DNA from: Stutzerimonas stutzeri
Lineage (GTDB): Bacteria; Pseudomonadota; Gammaproteobacteria; Pseudomonadales; Pseudomonadaceae
NCBI RefSeq assembly: GCF_009789555.1
Contig: NZ_CP046902.1
Location: 2,496,001-2,560,000 of the forward strand
Length of the DNA stretch: 64,000 bases
Direction: 5' to 3'
The position numbers and the translations under genes are program-made. This document shows, in pieces, positions 15,677 through 23,263 of the stretch (the first letter of the stretch is position 1; each line of letters opens with the position of its first letter). The notes beneath the pieces are model-generated. The model ran no database searches, was not told the DNA's origin, and was given only the letters and a program-made list of their open reading frames with translations.

Positions 15677-17346
15677 CCGCCTTTGCCCAGCCACACCAGC
15701 AAGACCAGATTCAGCAGCAGCGAGAGCAGGGCGAGGCCGCGCCAGACCTTCAGGGGCTCTCGTTCGAGCAGTGGCAAGGTGGGCGCGCCGATCGCCAGGC
15801 GCTCGCCCTGTTCGAGCGTGAGTAGCCAGTGTTCCGCCGTTTCGAAGCGCTGTGCAGGCTCGGCCGCGACGGCGCGCCTGAGCAGGTCGTCCAGCCATTG
15901 GGGCAGGTCGGGCCGATAGCGGCTGGCCGGGACCGGGCTGCCGAAGCGCGGGCGCTGGAAGGCTTCCACCTCGCCGTAGGGGTAGTGGCCGGTGAGCAGG
16001 TAGTAGAGGGTGACACCCGCCGCGTAAAGGTCCTGTTCGCGGCTCGGCCCCACGCCAGCAAAGGCTTCCGGTGCGATAAAGCTCGGCGTCCCTGGCAGGT
16101 TGTGCGGCAGGTCCCGGGACAGCCCCGGACAGTAGGCCAGGCCGAAATCCAGCAGGCGAAGCTCGCCATCGTCGTCCAGATGAAGGTTTTCCGGTTTGAT
16201 GTCGCGATGCAGGATGTTGCGTCGATGCAGCATGCCCAGTGCGCGGATCAGCCGTGGCGCCAGCTGCAACCAGTCGGGCAATGCCATCGGGCCCTGTTGG
16301 GCGAACTGCTGGGCGAGGGTCTGACCGCTGTATTCGCGTTGCACGTAGTACAGGTGCTGGCGCTGGGGCAGGCCATGGGTTTCCGGGAAATGACGCCCCG
16401 CGACGCGACGCAGAAACCATTCCTCCTGAAGCAGCGCAGGGCCGGCGTCCGGTTCGTCATCGCGGCTGGGTGGCAGTGTCTTCAAAATCCAGGGGTGGCC
16501 CTGTTGATCGCGGACCCGATAGACCAGCGACTGGCGCGACTCGCCCAGCAACGCCTCGACAGTCCAGCCTTCGAACGCCTGGCCGGGCCGCAGCCTGGGT
16601 GGCAACGGCCAGTCCGCCAGTTGCGCGAGTGCGTCGGCCAGAGCGGTTTCCGGCAGCTCGTCGACCCGCAGCAGCAACGCGCTGGCATTGTCCTGGCTGC
16701 CGGTCTGGTGGGCGAGGTTGACGAGTGCCGTGGCCGCATTGGACAGATCCGGCTCGGCGCGCAGGATGTTCTGGATATCGCCCTCGGTAATGCTGGCCCA
16801 GATGCCGTCTGTGAGCAGCACGAAGGTTTCGCCGAGGCGAAGTTCGCCGTCCAGATAGTCCACCACCAGATGCTGATCCAGGCCCATGGCACGCTTGAGT
16901 ACGTGCTGCATGTTCGGCTGTTCCCAGACGTGATCTTCGCTCAGCCGCTGCAGCTGGCCGTCGAGCCAGCGGTAGGCGCGGCAGTCGCCGACGTGGGCGA
17001 GGGTGAAGCGCCGACCGCGCAGCACCAGCGCGGTCAGCGTGGTCAGCAGTGGCTGCCCGCCGCCGTTGGCTTGCAGCCAGCGATTGTGCGCGACCAGCAG
17101 CCGATCGAGCGACTGCGCGACGGTCCAGGTTTCCGGGGTGGCGTAGTAGTCGGTGGCCAATGCCTGCAGCGTGGCCCGTGCCGCCAGGCCGCCATCGGCG
17201 CATTGGCTGACACCGTCGGCGATGGCGAACAGCGCGCCTTTGCTCGCGGCGAGGCCCGGCGTCGGTGTGACGATGCGCAGCGCGTCCTGATTCTCCGCAC
17301 GCGGGCCGGTTGCGGTGGCTTCGCCGAACGACAGCTGCAAGGGCAT
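15673..17346 (-). CDS. PP2C phosphatase / Ser-Thr protein kinase fusion, tail-anchored
   Basis: 557 residues combining opposed activities. Residues 1-235 are a PP2C-type phosphatase: ENQD at 18-21, DGVS at 44-47, HVGDCRAY around 118-124, LTDG at 178-181, QDN at 218-220. Residues 260-515 are a Hanks-type kinase: Lys289 in WILKT as the ATP-binding lysine, HRDIKPEN at 380-387, DFG at 400-402, and an APE-like segment at 425-427; the glycine loop is weak (LLGESRQSLVY). Residues about 532-555 are one hydrophobic helix ending WLGKGG, so the protein is anchored in the inner membrane by its tail. It lies 88 bp downstream of the NarK-type transporter. Its target is unknown; the transporter is an obvious candidate by context. 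Confidence 0.9.
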   Translation of the reverse strand: MPLQLSFGEATATGPRAENQDALRIVTPTPGLAASKGALFAIADGVSQCADGGLAARATLQALATDYYATPETWTVAQSLDRLLVAHNRWLQANGGGQPLLTTLTALVLRGRRFTLAHVGDCRAYRWLDGQLQRLSEDHVWEQPNMQHVLKRAMGLDQHLVVDYLDGELRLGETFVLLTDGIWASITEGDIQNILRAEPDLSNAATALVNLAHQTGSQDNASALLLRVDELPETALADALAQLADWPLPPRLRPGQAFEGWTVEALLGESRQSLVYRVRDQQGHPWILKTLPPSRDDEPDAGPALLQEEWFLRRVAGRHFPETHGLPQRQHLYYVQREYSGQTLAQQFAQQGPMALPDWLQLAPRLIRALGMLHRRNILHRDIKPENLHLDDDGELRLLDFGLAYCPGLSRDLPHNLPGTPSFIAPEAFAGVGPSREQDLYAAGVTLYYLLTGHYPYGEVEAFQRPRFGSPVPASRYRPDLPQWLDDLLRRAVAAEPAQRFETAEHWLLTLEQGERLAIGAPTLPLLEREPLKVWRGLALLSLLLNLVLLVWLGKGG

Positions 17347-17434
17347 TGAGGCATCACTCCGGATCGCGCGCGGGCAGGTGGATGAACGACATCGGCAGGC
17401 CCTGTGGCCTGCCTTTTTGTAGTCTGTTCGGGAG

Positions 17435-18646
17435 TCAGACCCGTGCGGCGGTCATCGCGGAAGAGCCCCAGGTGGTTCTCCAGCGACGCTTGACACCATA
17501 AAGGCCAAACCAGGCCAGCGCACCCAGGCTGGCGAACAGCCAGAGGCCCAATTGGTAGTCGCCGGTGGCCTGCTTGACCGCGCCCAGCCCTGCGGTGAGC
17601 AGAAAGCCGCCGATACCGCCCGCCATGCCGACCAGCCCGGTCATCACGCCGATTTCTTTGTTGAAGCGCTGCGGCACCAACTGGAACACCGCACCATTGC
17701 CAGCGCCGAGGCTGAGCATGGCGACGACGAACAGCGCCAGAGCGGCGGTCGAACTGGGCAGGTTGAACCCCACGATGAACAGACAGACGGCTGCCAGGGT
17801 GTACATCACCAGCAGCGAGCGGATGCCGCCGATGCGATCGGCCAGCGCGCCGCCGAGCGGCCGCAACAGGCTGCCGGCGAACACGCAGGCGGCGGTGTAA
17901 TAGCCGGCCTTGACCGGATCGAAGGCGTACTGGTCATGGAAGTAGCCGGGCAGGGTGCTGGCCAGGCCGAGGAAGCCACCAAAGGTCACGCTGTAGAAAA
18001 ACATGAACCACCAGCTGTCGCGGTCGCCCAGCGCTTTCATGTAGTCGGCGAAGGACTTGGGCGCGGGGCGGTTCGGCGCGTTCTTGGCGACGCTGGCGAA
18101 AATGATCAGGACCAGGACCAGCGGAATCAGCGCCAGGCCGAACACGTTGCTCCAGCCGAAGGTGGAGGCCAGCACCGGGGCGAACAGGGCGGCGAGCACG
18201 GTGCCGGAATTGCCGGCGCCGGCGATGCCCATGGCTTTGCCCTGATGCTGGGGCGGGTACCACTGCGAAGCCAGTGGCAACGCGACGGCGAAGGAGGCGC
18301 CAGCCATGCCGAGAAACAGGCCCAGCAGCAGTGCCTGCTCGTAACTGTGAATGCCATGTACCCAGGCCACGAACAGCGCGGCGATCACCACGATTTGACC
18401 GAATAGCCCGGCCGTCTTCGGCGAGGTTCGATCAGCCAGCACGCCCAGTACCAGGCGCAGCACCGCGCCGGAAAGGATCGGCGTCGCGACCATAAAGGCG
18501 CGCTGTTGCGTGGTCAGGCCGAGGTCAGCGGCGATCTGCACGCCCATCGGGCCGAGCACATACCAGACCATGAAACTCAGATCGAAGTAGAGAAAGGCGG
18601 AGAACAACGTCGGCGTATGGCCGGATTTCCAGAAACTCGTATTCAT
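17435..18646 (-). CDS. nasA: NarK/NasA-type nitrate/nitrite MFS transporter
   Basis: A 403-residue major facilitator protein with about 12 membrane helices importing nitrate (possibly exchanging or exporting nitrite). Nitrate-porter features: FSAFLYFDLSFMVWYVLGPMG in TM1, and two glycine-rich nitrate signature regions, GIAGAGNSGTVLAALFAP and GAGNGAVFQLVPQRF. ATG 18646 was chosen because it follows GAGGTG and begins at the family N-terminus (MNTSFWKSGHTPTLF); the frame extends 60 codons upstream into the leader. It is preceded by its own sigma-54 promoter and NasT-type leader. The nitrate ABC transporter in the same island means two uptake routes. The symbol clashes with its use for the reductase. 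Confidence 0.92.
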   Translation of the reverse strand: MNTSFWKSGHTPTLFSAFLYFDLSFMVWYVLGPMGVQIAADLGLTTQQRAFMVATPILSGAVLRLVLGVLADRTSPKTAGLFGQIVVIAALFVAWVHGIHSYEQALLLGLFLGMAGASFAVALPLASQWYPPQHQGKAMGIAGAGNSGTVLAALFAPVLASTFGWSNVFGLALIPLVLVLIIFASVAKNAPNRPAPKSFADYMKALGDRDSWWFMFFYSVTFGGFLGLASTLPGYFHDQYAFDPVKAGYYTAACVFAGSLLRPLGGALADRIGGIRSLLVMYTLAAVCLFIVGFNLPSSTAALALFVVAMLSLGAGNGAVFQLVPQRFNKEIGVMTGLVGMAGGIGGFLLTAGLGAVKQATGDYQLGLWLFASLGALAWFGLYGVKRRWRTTWGSSAMTAARV

Positions 18647-18790
18647 CGAACACCTCACTAGACAAGGGCAACCGACGCGCCGAGGCGGGCGACGGAGAAT
18701 GCGATGGCCGCCAACCGATTCGATCTGGCGCCGCGTGAAGCTGTTGCGAGCCGCTGGGTCGTTGCCGCTCGCGCCCCGGTCCTTTGGGGC

Positions 18791-18877
18791 AAAAAAAAAG
18801 CGCCGCGAAACCGCCGTCAGTCTCAACGGGGCAACGCGACGCCTTTGTCATGTCTGTGAGTAACCGCCTTTGGCTAC
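18791..18877 (-). promoter_or_regulatory. NasT-type antitermination leader of the narK-like operon
   Basis: Minus strand: P1 (18877-18860) is GUAGCC / GGUUAC closing hexaloop AAAGGC. P2 (18850-18837) is UGAC / GUCG closing an identical AAAGGC loop. The 3' arm of P2 continues into the terminator: GCGTCGCG (18842-18835) pairs with CGCGGCGC (18807-18800), followed by nine U residues to 18791. The order and mutually exclusive pairing are the same as in the other two leaders, while stem sequences differ. That covariation supports selected RNA structure. About 145 nt separate the terminator from the start codon. Confidence 0.87.
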
Positions 18878-18890
18878 CTGTCTCGGGATA

Positions 18891-18906
18891 AGCAGAAGGT
18901 GTGCCA
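18891..18906 (-). promoter_or_regulatory. Sigma-54 promoter of the narK-like operon
   Basis: Minus strand TGGCACACCTTCTGCT has the -24 GG and -12 GC doublets at correct spacing, one mismatch in the -12 box, and lies just upstream of hairpin P1. Confidence 0.82.
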
Positions 18907-18972
18907 AGAGACGAAACTGCCGGTTTCAGCCGTATGCAGAGCCGTCAGTAGGCTTTTGATCGGAGGGAGCGC

Positions 18973-18987
18973 GCGCCCATGGTGCGC
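18973..18987. promoter_or_regulatory. NtrC-like dyad upstream of the narK-like promoter
   Basis: GCGCCCATGGTGCGC is a near-perfect inverted repeat close to the NtrC consensus centre (C-C-A-T-G-G-T-G-C). It sits about 70 bp upstream of the -24 element, between the promoter and the end of the thioesterase gene. Assigned by consensus only. Confidence 0.5.
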
Positions 18988-19008
18988 CGTGCTTCGAAGT
19001 GGGGCGCA

Positions 19009-19452
19009 TCAGGCGAGGCGATTGACCTTGGGAAACTTCGCTCCGAACTCGGCGGGCATGGGCACCACCCGCGTGTCCAGATAGTTGTAAAAGACGAAGC
19101 CCGACTTGGCCATGGCGATCAGCGTGTCGTCGGCGGGGCGAGTGATGCGGAAGATGATGTCGCCGCCGTACTTGTTGAAGTCCATCACGCCAACCTCGAA
19201 CAACAGCACGTCGCGGGCGTGAGCCTCGGCTTTATAGGTGGTCGCCAGATCCGTGACGATGATACCGCTGCCGTCCTTGCGAGTCTCGGCGATGCCATAG
19301 GCGAACAGGAAGCGCGCACGGGCTTCGGAAATCATCGAGATCATCGAGTCGTTGGCGAGGTGGTTGCCCGCGTTGATATCGGTGATGCGTACGGTCAACT
19401 GCGTGGTGAAACAGAACTGGTCTTCGGGAAATTGCAGGGTCAGGCGGGCCAT
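19009..19452 (-). CDS. Hotdog-fold thioesterase (4HBT-type)
   Basis: 147 residues, single hotdog domain. The block VRITDINAGNHLANDSMISMISEARARFLFAYG has the Asp/Asn-Gly-His pattern and the helix Glu of 4-hydroxybenzoyl-CoA-thioesterase-like enzymes, followed by the DLATTYKAEAHARDVLLFEVGV strand pair. Such proteins hydrolyse acyl-CoA or acyl-carrier thioesters; the substrate is not indicated. ATG 19452 follows GAGAG. It sits between the NIT-like gene (109 bp upstream on this strand) and the narK-like promoter. It may be read from the nrt operon, but nothing in its sequence ties it to nitrate metabolism. Confidence 0.82.
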   Translation of the reverse strand: MARLTLQFPEDQFCFTTQLTVRITDINAGNHLANDSMISMISEARARFLFAYGIAETRKDGSGIIVTDLATTYKAEAHARDVLLFEVGVMDFNKYGGDIIFRITRPADDTLIAMAKSGFVFYNYLDTRVVPMPAEFGAKFPKVNRLA

Positions 19453-19561
19453 GGTGCTCTCGTTTACTGGATGCTTGGTGCGGGCGCTGATTCTACGTGT
19501 CCGCGCGTCAGCCCCAAGCATGATTCAACCAACTGATAGCCCGTACGTCGCGCGCTGCAGA

Positions 19562-20257
19562 TCAGGCAATGCTGTGGCGAATGCCCTGCAAGCGCTCGTC
19601 GATGATCGGCGTGATCAGCGCGTAGCATTCGGCTGGCGCCAGACTGACCCGCGGCGCGTTGATCAGGTTGCGTTCCAGGTGTTCGATGAGGTTGCTCAGG
19701 GTCTTGCCACCGAGCGGATCAGTGAGGCGCAGGCAGAGATAGCGCATCTGGATCTGCATATCCAGCGGGCATCTTTCGAAGTTGGCTGCACGCACCGCCA
19801 GGCCGCGCAACCGGCCGAGGTCTTCCAGCGCGCGACACGCCTCGCATAGGCCGGCCACCTGCGGGTTGCCCAGGTAGGCCAGGCGAAGCTCGAGCACATG
19901 AATGCTTTCGAGGACCTGCTCGATAAGGAGGCAGTGGGGTTCGAAGTTTGCCGGATTCCGGCGGACCTGCTGCCACAGAGCCCGCATCGTGGGGCGGTTT
20001 TCTTCGCCTTTCCATTCCTGCCAGAGTCGGTCGAGATGGCTCGCAACCGCCAACCGCTGCGCGGCTGCCGCGGCATCAGATTGCCCGCCCAGGCCGCGGT
20101 GTTTCTGCACGTATTGAAGGATTTCCAGCGAATGCTGCAGCGCCTGGACATCGGTTGCGCTCAGACGTTTGCGATGCCGTTCGGCTGCAACGCGGCTGAG
20201 ATGGTTGCCGAGCAGCACCAGGCAGGCGGCCAGGGTCAGGGCGATCGATACTTCCAT
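19562..20257 (-). CDS. Membrane-anchored NIT (nitrate/nitrite-sensing)-like protein without output domain
   Basis: 231 residues. Residues 4-18 form one hydrophobic helix, followed by Arg/Lys-rich sequence that should hold the rest in the cytoplasm. The helical remainder shows the two half-motifs of NIT domains: LQYVQKHRGLGG at 48-58, comparable to the LxxLQxERG-x-S block, and LGRLRGLAVRA at 147-157, comparable to the LRGLGAR block. In the NIT protein NasR, arginines in these positions bind nitrate. No ANTAR, kinase, GGDEF or chemotaxis domain follows. Its ATG lies 2 bp after the chemoreceptor stop, with GGAAG inside that gene's end, so the two should be produced together. NIT assignment is by motif recognition; alternatives are an uncharacterised helical protein. 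Confidence 0.62.
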   Translation of the reverse strand: MEVSIALTLAACLVLLGNHLSRVAAERHRKRLSATDVQALQHSLEILQYVQKHRGLGGQSDAAAAAQRLAVASHLDRLWQEWKGEENRPTMRALWQQVRRNPANFEPHCLLIEQVLESIHVLELRLAYLGNPQVAGLCEACRALEDLGRLRGLAVRAANFERCPLDMQIQMRYLCLRLTDPLGGKTLSNLIEHLERNLINAPRVSLAPAECYALITPIIDERLQGIRHSIA

Positions 20258-20259
20258 GG

Positions 20260-21384
20260 TCAGGCTTCCGTACGGCTGAGACGAGTGAGGTAAAGGGTCA
20301 GGCTGTGCAGTTCTTCGGCTTGGGTGCGCTGGCGCTCGACGCCGGTTTCGACGTGGTCGAGCTGTTCGCGCAACAGGCGGTTGCTGTCTCGCTGTTCGTC
20401 GAGGGCGGTTTGCAGGTGATCGAGTTCGGCCAGGCTCGACTGGCTGCGCCGCGCCAACTGATCGAGTTCGGCGGCCAATGCGCTGCTCCGCTCGCCGCTT
20501 TGCTCGAGCAATTGCTGATGCTGGACGACTTCGGCCTCGACGCGGCGAACCGCGTTTTCGGTGGTGGCGACCACGGCGGTGATGTCCTGAGCCGCGCGAT
20601 CGCTGGTCAGTGCCAGCTGGCGAACCTCGTCGGCGACCACGGCGAAACCGCGGCCATGCTCGCCGGCGCGCGCCGCTTCGATGGAAGCATTCAGAGCGAG
20701 CAGCTGGGTCTGCTTGGCGACGTTCTGGATGCTCAGGGCGGCTTTGCCTACGGCGGTCGTGTCCTGCAGTAGCTGGCCGACCGCATCGCAGGTGCGCTGC
20801 ATGCTCTGGCGCACCTCGCCCATGCTGGTGCTGACCGACGTCGCGTTGTCGCGGCCGGCTTGGCTTTGCCGATGGGTGTCGGCAAAGGCTTGCATGGCTT
20901 GCTGGCCCAGGGTGCTGACGCGCTCCAGGTTGTGGATAAGCGCCTTGCTGGCGTCGGTCATCGCCAGCACTCGCTCGGCTTGGTCGACACTGCTGTGCTC
21001 GGCGGTTCCGGCCATGCGCTCCAGGGCATCGCTGGCGAACCGCACTTCACTTCGCAAACGTTCGCTGCGCAGCGATTGAGCGCCAAAGGTGGCGACCAGA
21101 TCCTCACGAGGCGCGCTGAGCCCCTGCTGCTGGCCGAGCACTGCCAGCAGATGATCACTGTGGCGCTGTTGCTCGCGGCGTTTGCGTTGTTGGGTCAGTT
21201 GCAGACCTACGGCGATGCAGGCGAGGGCCAGCGCCAGCAGTTGCTGCTGCCAGAGCCCCGCAATACACGCCATGGCCCAGGCGGCGAGCAATAGCCAATC
21301 CATGTACGACTGCAGGGCGGCCGATGACGCGAGTGGCGCGTGGTGCACCGGGTGCGTGCCGTTCAACGCTCTGTCCATGCTCAT
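20260..21384 (-). CDS. Methyl-accepting chemotaxis-like protein lacking a ligand-binding domain
   Basis: 374 residues. Two membrane helices at about 30-46 and 48-64 are separated by only a few residues, so there is essentially no periplasmic sensor. A long coiled coil follows, with the chemoreceptor hairpin tip at about 223-257 (LALNASIEAARAGEHGRGFAVVADEVRQLA, split here by the canonical tip). No HAMP domain or CheR-binding pentapeptide is evident. It starts 33 bp after the nitrate ABC ATPase gene and ends 2 bp before the NIT-like gene, so it is part of the nitrate-uptake operon. Lacking its own sensor, it may take input from the NIT-like protein or from the transporter. Confidence 0.85.
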   Translation of the reverse strand: MSMDRALNGTHPVHHAPLASSAALQSYMDWLLLAAWAMACIAGLWQQQLLALALACIAVGLQLTQQRKRREQQRHSDHLLAVLGQQQGLSAPREDLVATFGAQSLRSERLRSEVRFASDALERMAGTAEHSSVDQAERVLAMTDASKALIHNLERVSTLGQQAMQAFADTHRQSQAGRDNATSVSTSMGEVRQSMQRTCDAVGQLLQDTTAVGKAALSIQNVAKQTQLLALNASIEAARAGEHGRGFAVVADEVRQLALTSDRAAQDITAVVATTENAVRRVEAEVVQHQQLLEQSGERSSALAAELDQLARRSQSSLAELDHLQTALDEQRDSNRLLREQLDHVETGVERQRTQAEELHSLTLYLTRLSRTEA

Positions 21385-21417
21385 GATCCTTTTCTCGATT
21401 GCCTTCCTGATGGCTTG

Positions 21418-22212
21418 TCAGGCCGCTGGCCGTTGCTGGCGCTGGTAGAGGAACTCCAGGACCTGTGCCCGACAGGCGTGGTACTGAGCGTCATGCGCAA
21501 GGGTCATGCGATCACGTGGACGCTCGAGCTCGACGCGCAGGATTTCGCCGATGGTTGCGGATGGGCCGTTGGTCATCATCACGATGCGATCGGAAAGCAG
21601 CACGGCTTCGTCGACGTCGTGGGTGATCATGATCACGGTGTTGCCGAGGTCGGCGTGGATCTCCATCAGCGAGTCCTGAAGGTGCGCGCGAGTCAGTGCG
21701 TCGAGCGCGCCGAAGGGCTCGTCCATCAGCAGCACCTTCGGCTGCATCGCCAGCGCACGGGCGATGCCGATGCGCTGTTTCATGCCGCCAGAAATCTCGC
21801 TGGGGCGTTTGTCGCGGGCGTGGGTCATGTGCACCAGATCGAGGTTGTGCTCGATCCAGTCGCGCATCTCGCGTTTGCTTTTCTGGCTCTTGAAGACCTG
21901 TCGCACGGCCAGCTCGACGTTTTCATAACAGCTCAGCCACGGCAAGAGGCTGTGGTTCTGGAACACCACGGCGCGTTCCGGGCCGGGTTCGTTGACCTCG
22001 CGGCCATCAAGGATGACGCCGCCGGTTGTGGCCTGATACAGGCCGGCGACGATGTTCAGCACCGTCGACTTGCCGCAGCCGGAATGGCCGATCAGCGAGA
22101 CGAACTCGCCCTTGGCGATGCGCAGGTTGACGTTCTGCAGCGCGCAGTAGAGTCCCTTGTCAGTGGGAAAGCTGATACCGACGCCGGTGAGTTCGAGATG
22201 GGCATTGTGCAT
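21418..22212 (-). CDS. nrtD: Nitrate ABC transporter, ATP-binding protein
   Basis: 264 residues. Walker A is GHSGCGKST, Q-loop QNHSLLPW, signature ISGGMKQRIGIARAL, Walker B VLLMDEPFGALD, and the H-loop ITHDVDEA. It powers import of nitrate with the permease and binding protein encoded just upstream. It is the single-domain NrtD/NasD type, not the NrtC type fused to a binding domain. ATG 22212 lies 10 bp after the permease stop. The close relatives for taurine or aliphatic sulfonates are excluded by the neighbouring NrtA-type binding protein and NasS. Confidence 0.92.
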   Translation of the reverse strand: MHNAHLELTGVGISFPTDKGLYCALQNVNLRIAKGEFVSLIGHSGCGKSTVLNIVAGLYQATTGGVILDGREVNEPGPERAVVFQNHSLLPWLSCYENVELAVRQVFKSQKSKREMRDWIEHNLDLVHMTHARDKRPSEISGGMKQRIGIARALAMQPKVLLMDEPFGALDALTRAHLQDSLMEIHADLGNTVIMITHDVDEAVLLSDRIVMMTNGPSATIGEILRVELERPRDRMTLAHDAQYHACRAQVLEFLYQRQQRPAA

Positions 22213-22222
22213 GGTGGATTCC

Positions 22223-23218
22223 TCAGCGCAGGTCTGCGTTCTTGTCCCAGCTCACGCGGCGCTGGAGCATCAGCATGATGCGATCCAGGGCGAAGCCGAT
22301 CAGGCCGATGACGATCACTGCGACCATGATCCGGCCGAGCGAGTTGGAGCTGCCGTTCTGGAACTCATCCCAGATGAATTTTCCGAGGCCAGGGTTCTGC
22401 GCCAGCATTTCCGCGGCGATCAACACCATCCAGCCGGTCGCCAGCGACAGGCGCAGGCCGGTGAAAATCATTGGAATGGCCGCGGGCAGGACGATGCGGC
22501 GCACGTGGCTGAGTGGCGACAGGCGCAGCACCCGGCTGACGTTCTGCAGGTCCTTGTCGAGGTTGGCGACACCCACGGTGGTGTTGATCACGGTCGGCCA
22601 CAGGCAGCACAGCGCCACGGTCAGCGCCGAAGTGACGAAGGATTTCGCCATCAACGGGTCTTCGCTGACGTAGACGGCGCTGACCACCATGGTCACCAGC
22701 GGCAGCCAGGCCAGCGGCGACACCGGTTTGAAGATCTGGATCAGCGGATTGACGGCGCTGTACATCGTCTTGCTCAGTCCGCAGACGATGCCCAGCGGCA
22801 CCGCGATCAGCGAGGCGAGGGCAAAGCCGGTCATCACCGTGTAGAGGCTGGTGAAGATCTGTTCGAAAAAGGTCGGCTTGCCGGTGTAGGGGCGAATCTT
22901 CACATCGGCATCGGGGTTCTTGGCCAGTTTGGCGGCGTTGCGTTCTTCCTGACGCTGGTAGAACGCCTCGGCTTTCTCGCGCGACTGGATGTGCGCATCG
23001 ACCAGCCCGTTGAACTGCTCGGCCACCTGGCTCGGGCCGGGAAACTGACCGAGGCTGGTCTGGATATTCGCTGCCACCAGTTGCCAGAACAGCAGGAAGG
23101 CGAAGATGCCCACCAGCGGCATGAGCACCTGCGGTAGCCAGCGCTTGAGCCGGGCCTGACGGCCAGCCCTCAAGGTTTCTTTGATGTTCTGTACGACGGC
23201 TGGATTGCTCATCGACAT
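22223..23218 (-). CDS. nrtB: Nitrate ABC transporter, permease
   Basis: 331 residues with about six membrane helices: a first helix at 33-50, then five in the BPD_transp_1 core from residue 130. The EAA-type loop is RVLRLSPLSHVRRIVLPAAIPMIFTGLRLSLATGW. A charged linker between helices 1 and 2 (EKAEAFYQRQEERNAAKLAKNPD) is characteristic of NrtB-type permeases. Spacing is 45 bp from nrtA. Two ATGs two codons apart (23218, 23212) share the GGAGAGG ribosome-binding site. Confidence 0.91.
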   Translation of the reverse strand: MSMSNPAVVQNIKETLRAGRQARLKRWLPQVLMPLVGIFAFLLFWQLVAANIQTSLGQFPGPSQVAEQFNGLVDAHIQSREKAEAFYQRQEERNAAKLAKNPDADVKIRPYTGKPTFFEQIFTSLYTVMTGFALASLIAVPLGIVCGLSKTMYSAVNPLIQIFKPVSPLAWLPLVTMVVSAVYVSEDPLMAKSFVTSALTVALCCLWPTVINTTVGVANLDKDLQNVSRVLRLSPLSHVRRIVLPAAIPMIFTGLRLSLATGWMVLIAAEMLAQNPGLGKFIWDEFQNGSSNSLGRIMVAVIVIGLIGFALDRIMLMLQRRVSWDKNADLR

Positions 23219-23263
23219 GTCCTCTCCAGAAGGGGAGCCGCGCTCGGCTCCCGTAGGGCGGAA

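Noticed and set aside
15829..17349. 506-codon plus-strand ORF
   Set aside because: Mirror of the PP2C-kinase gene, whose motifs are unmistakable on the minus strand.
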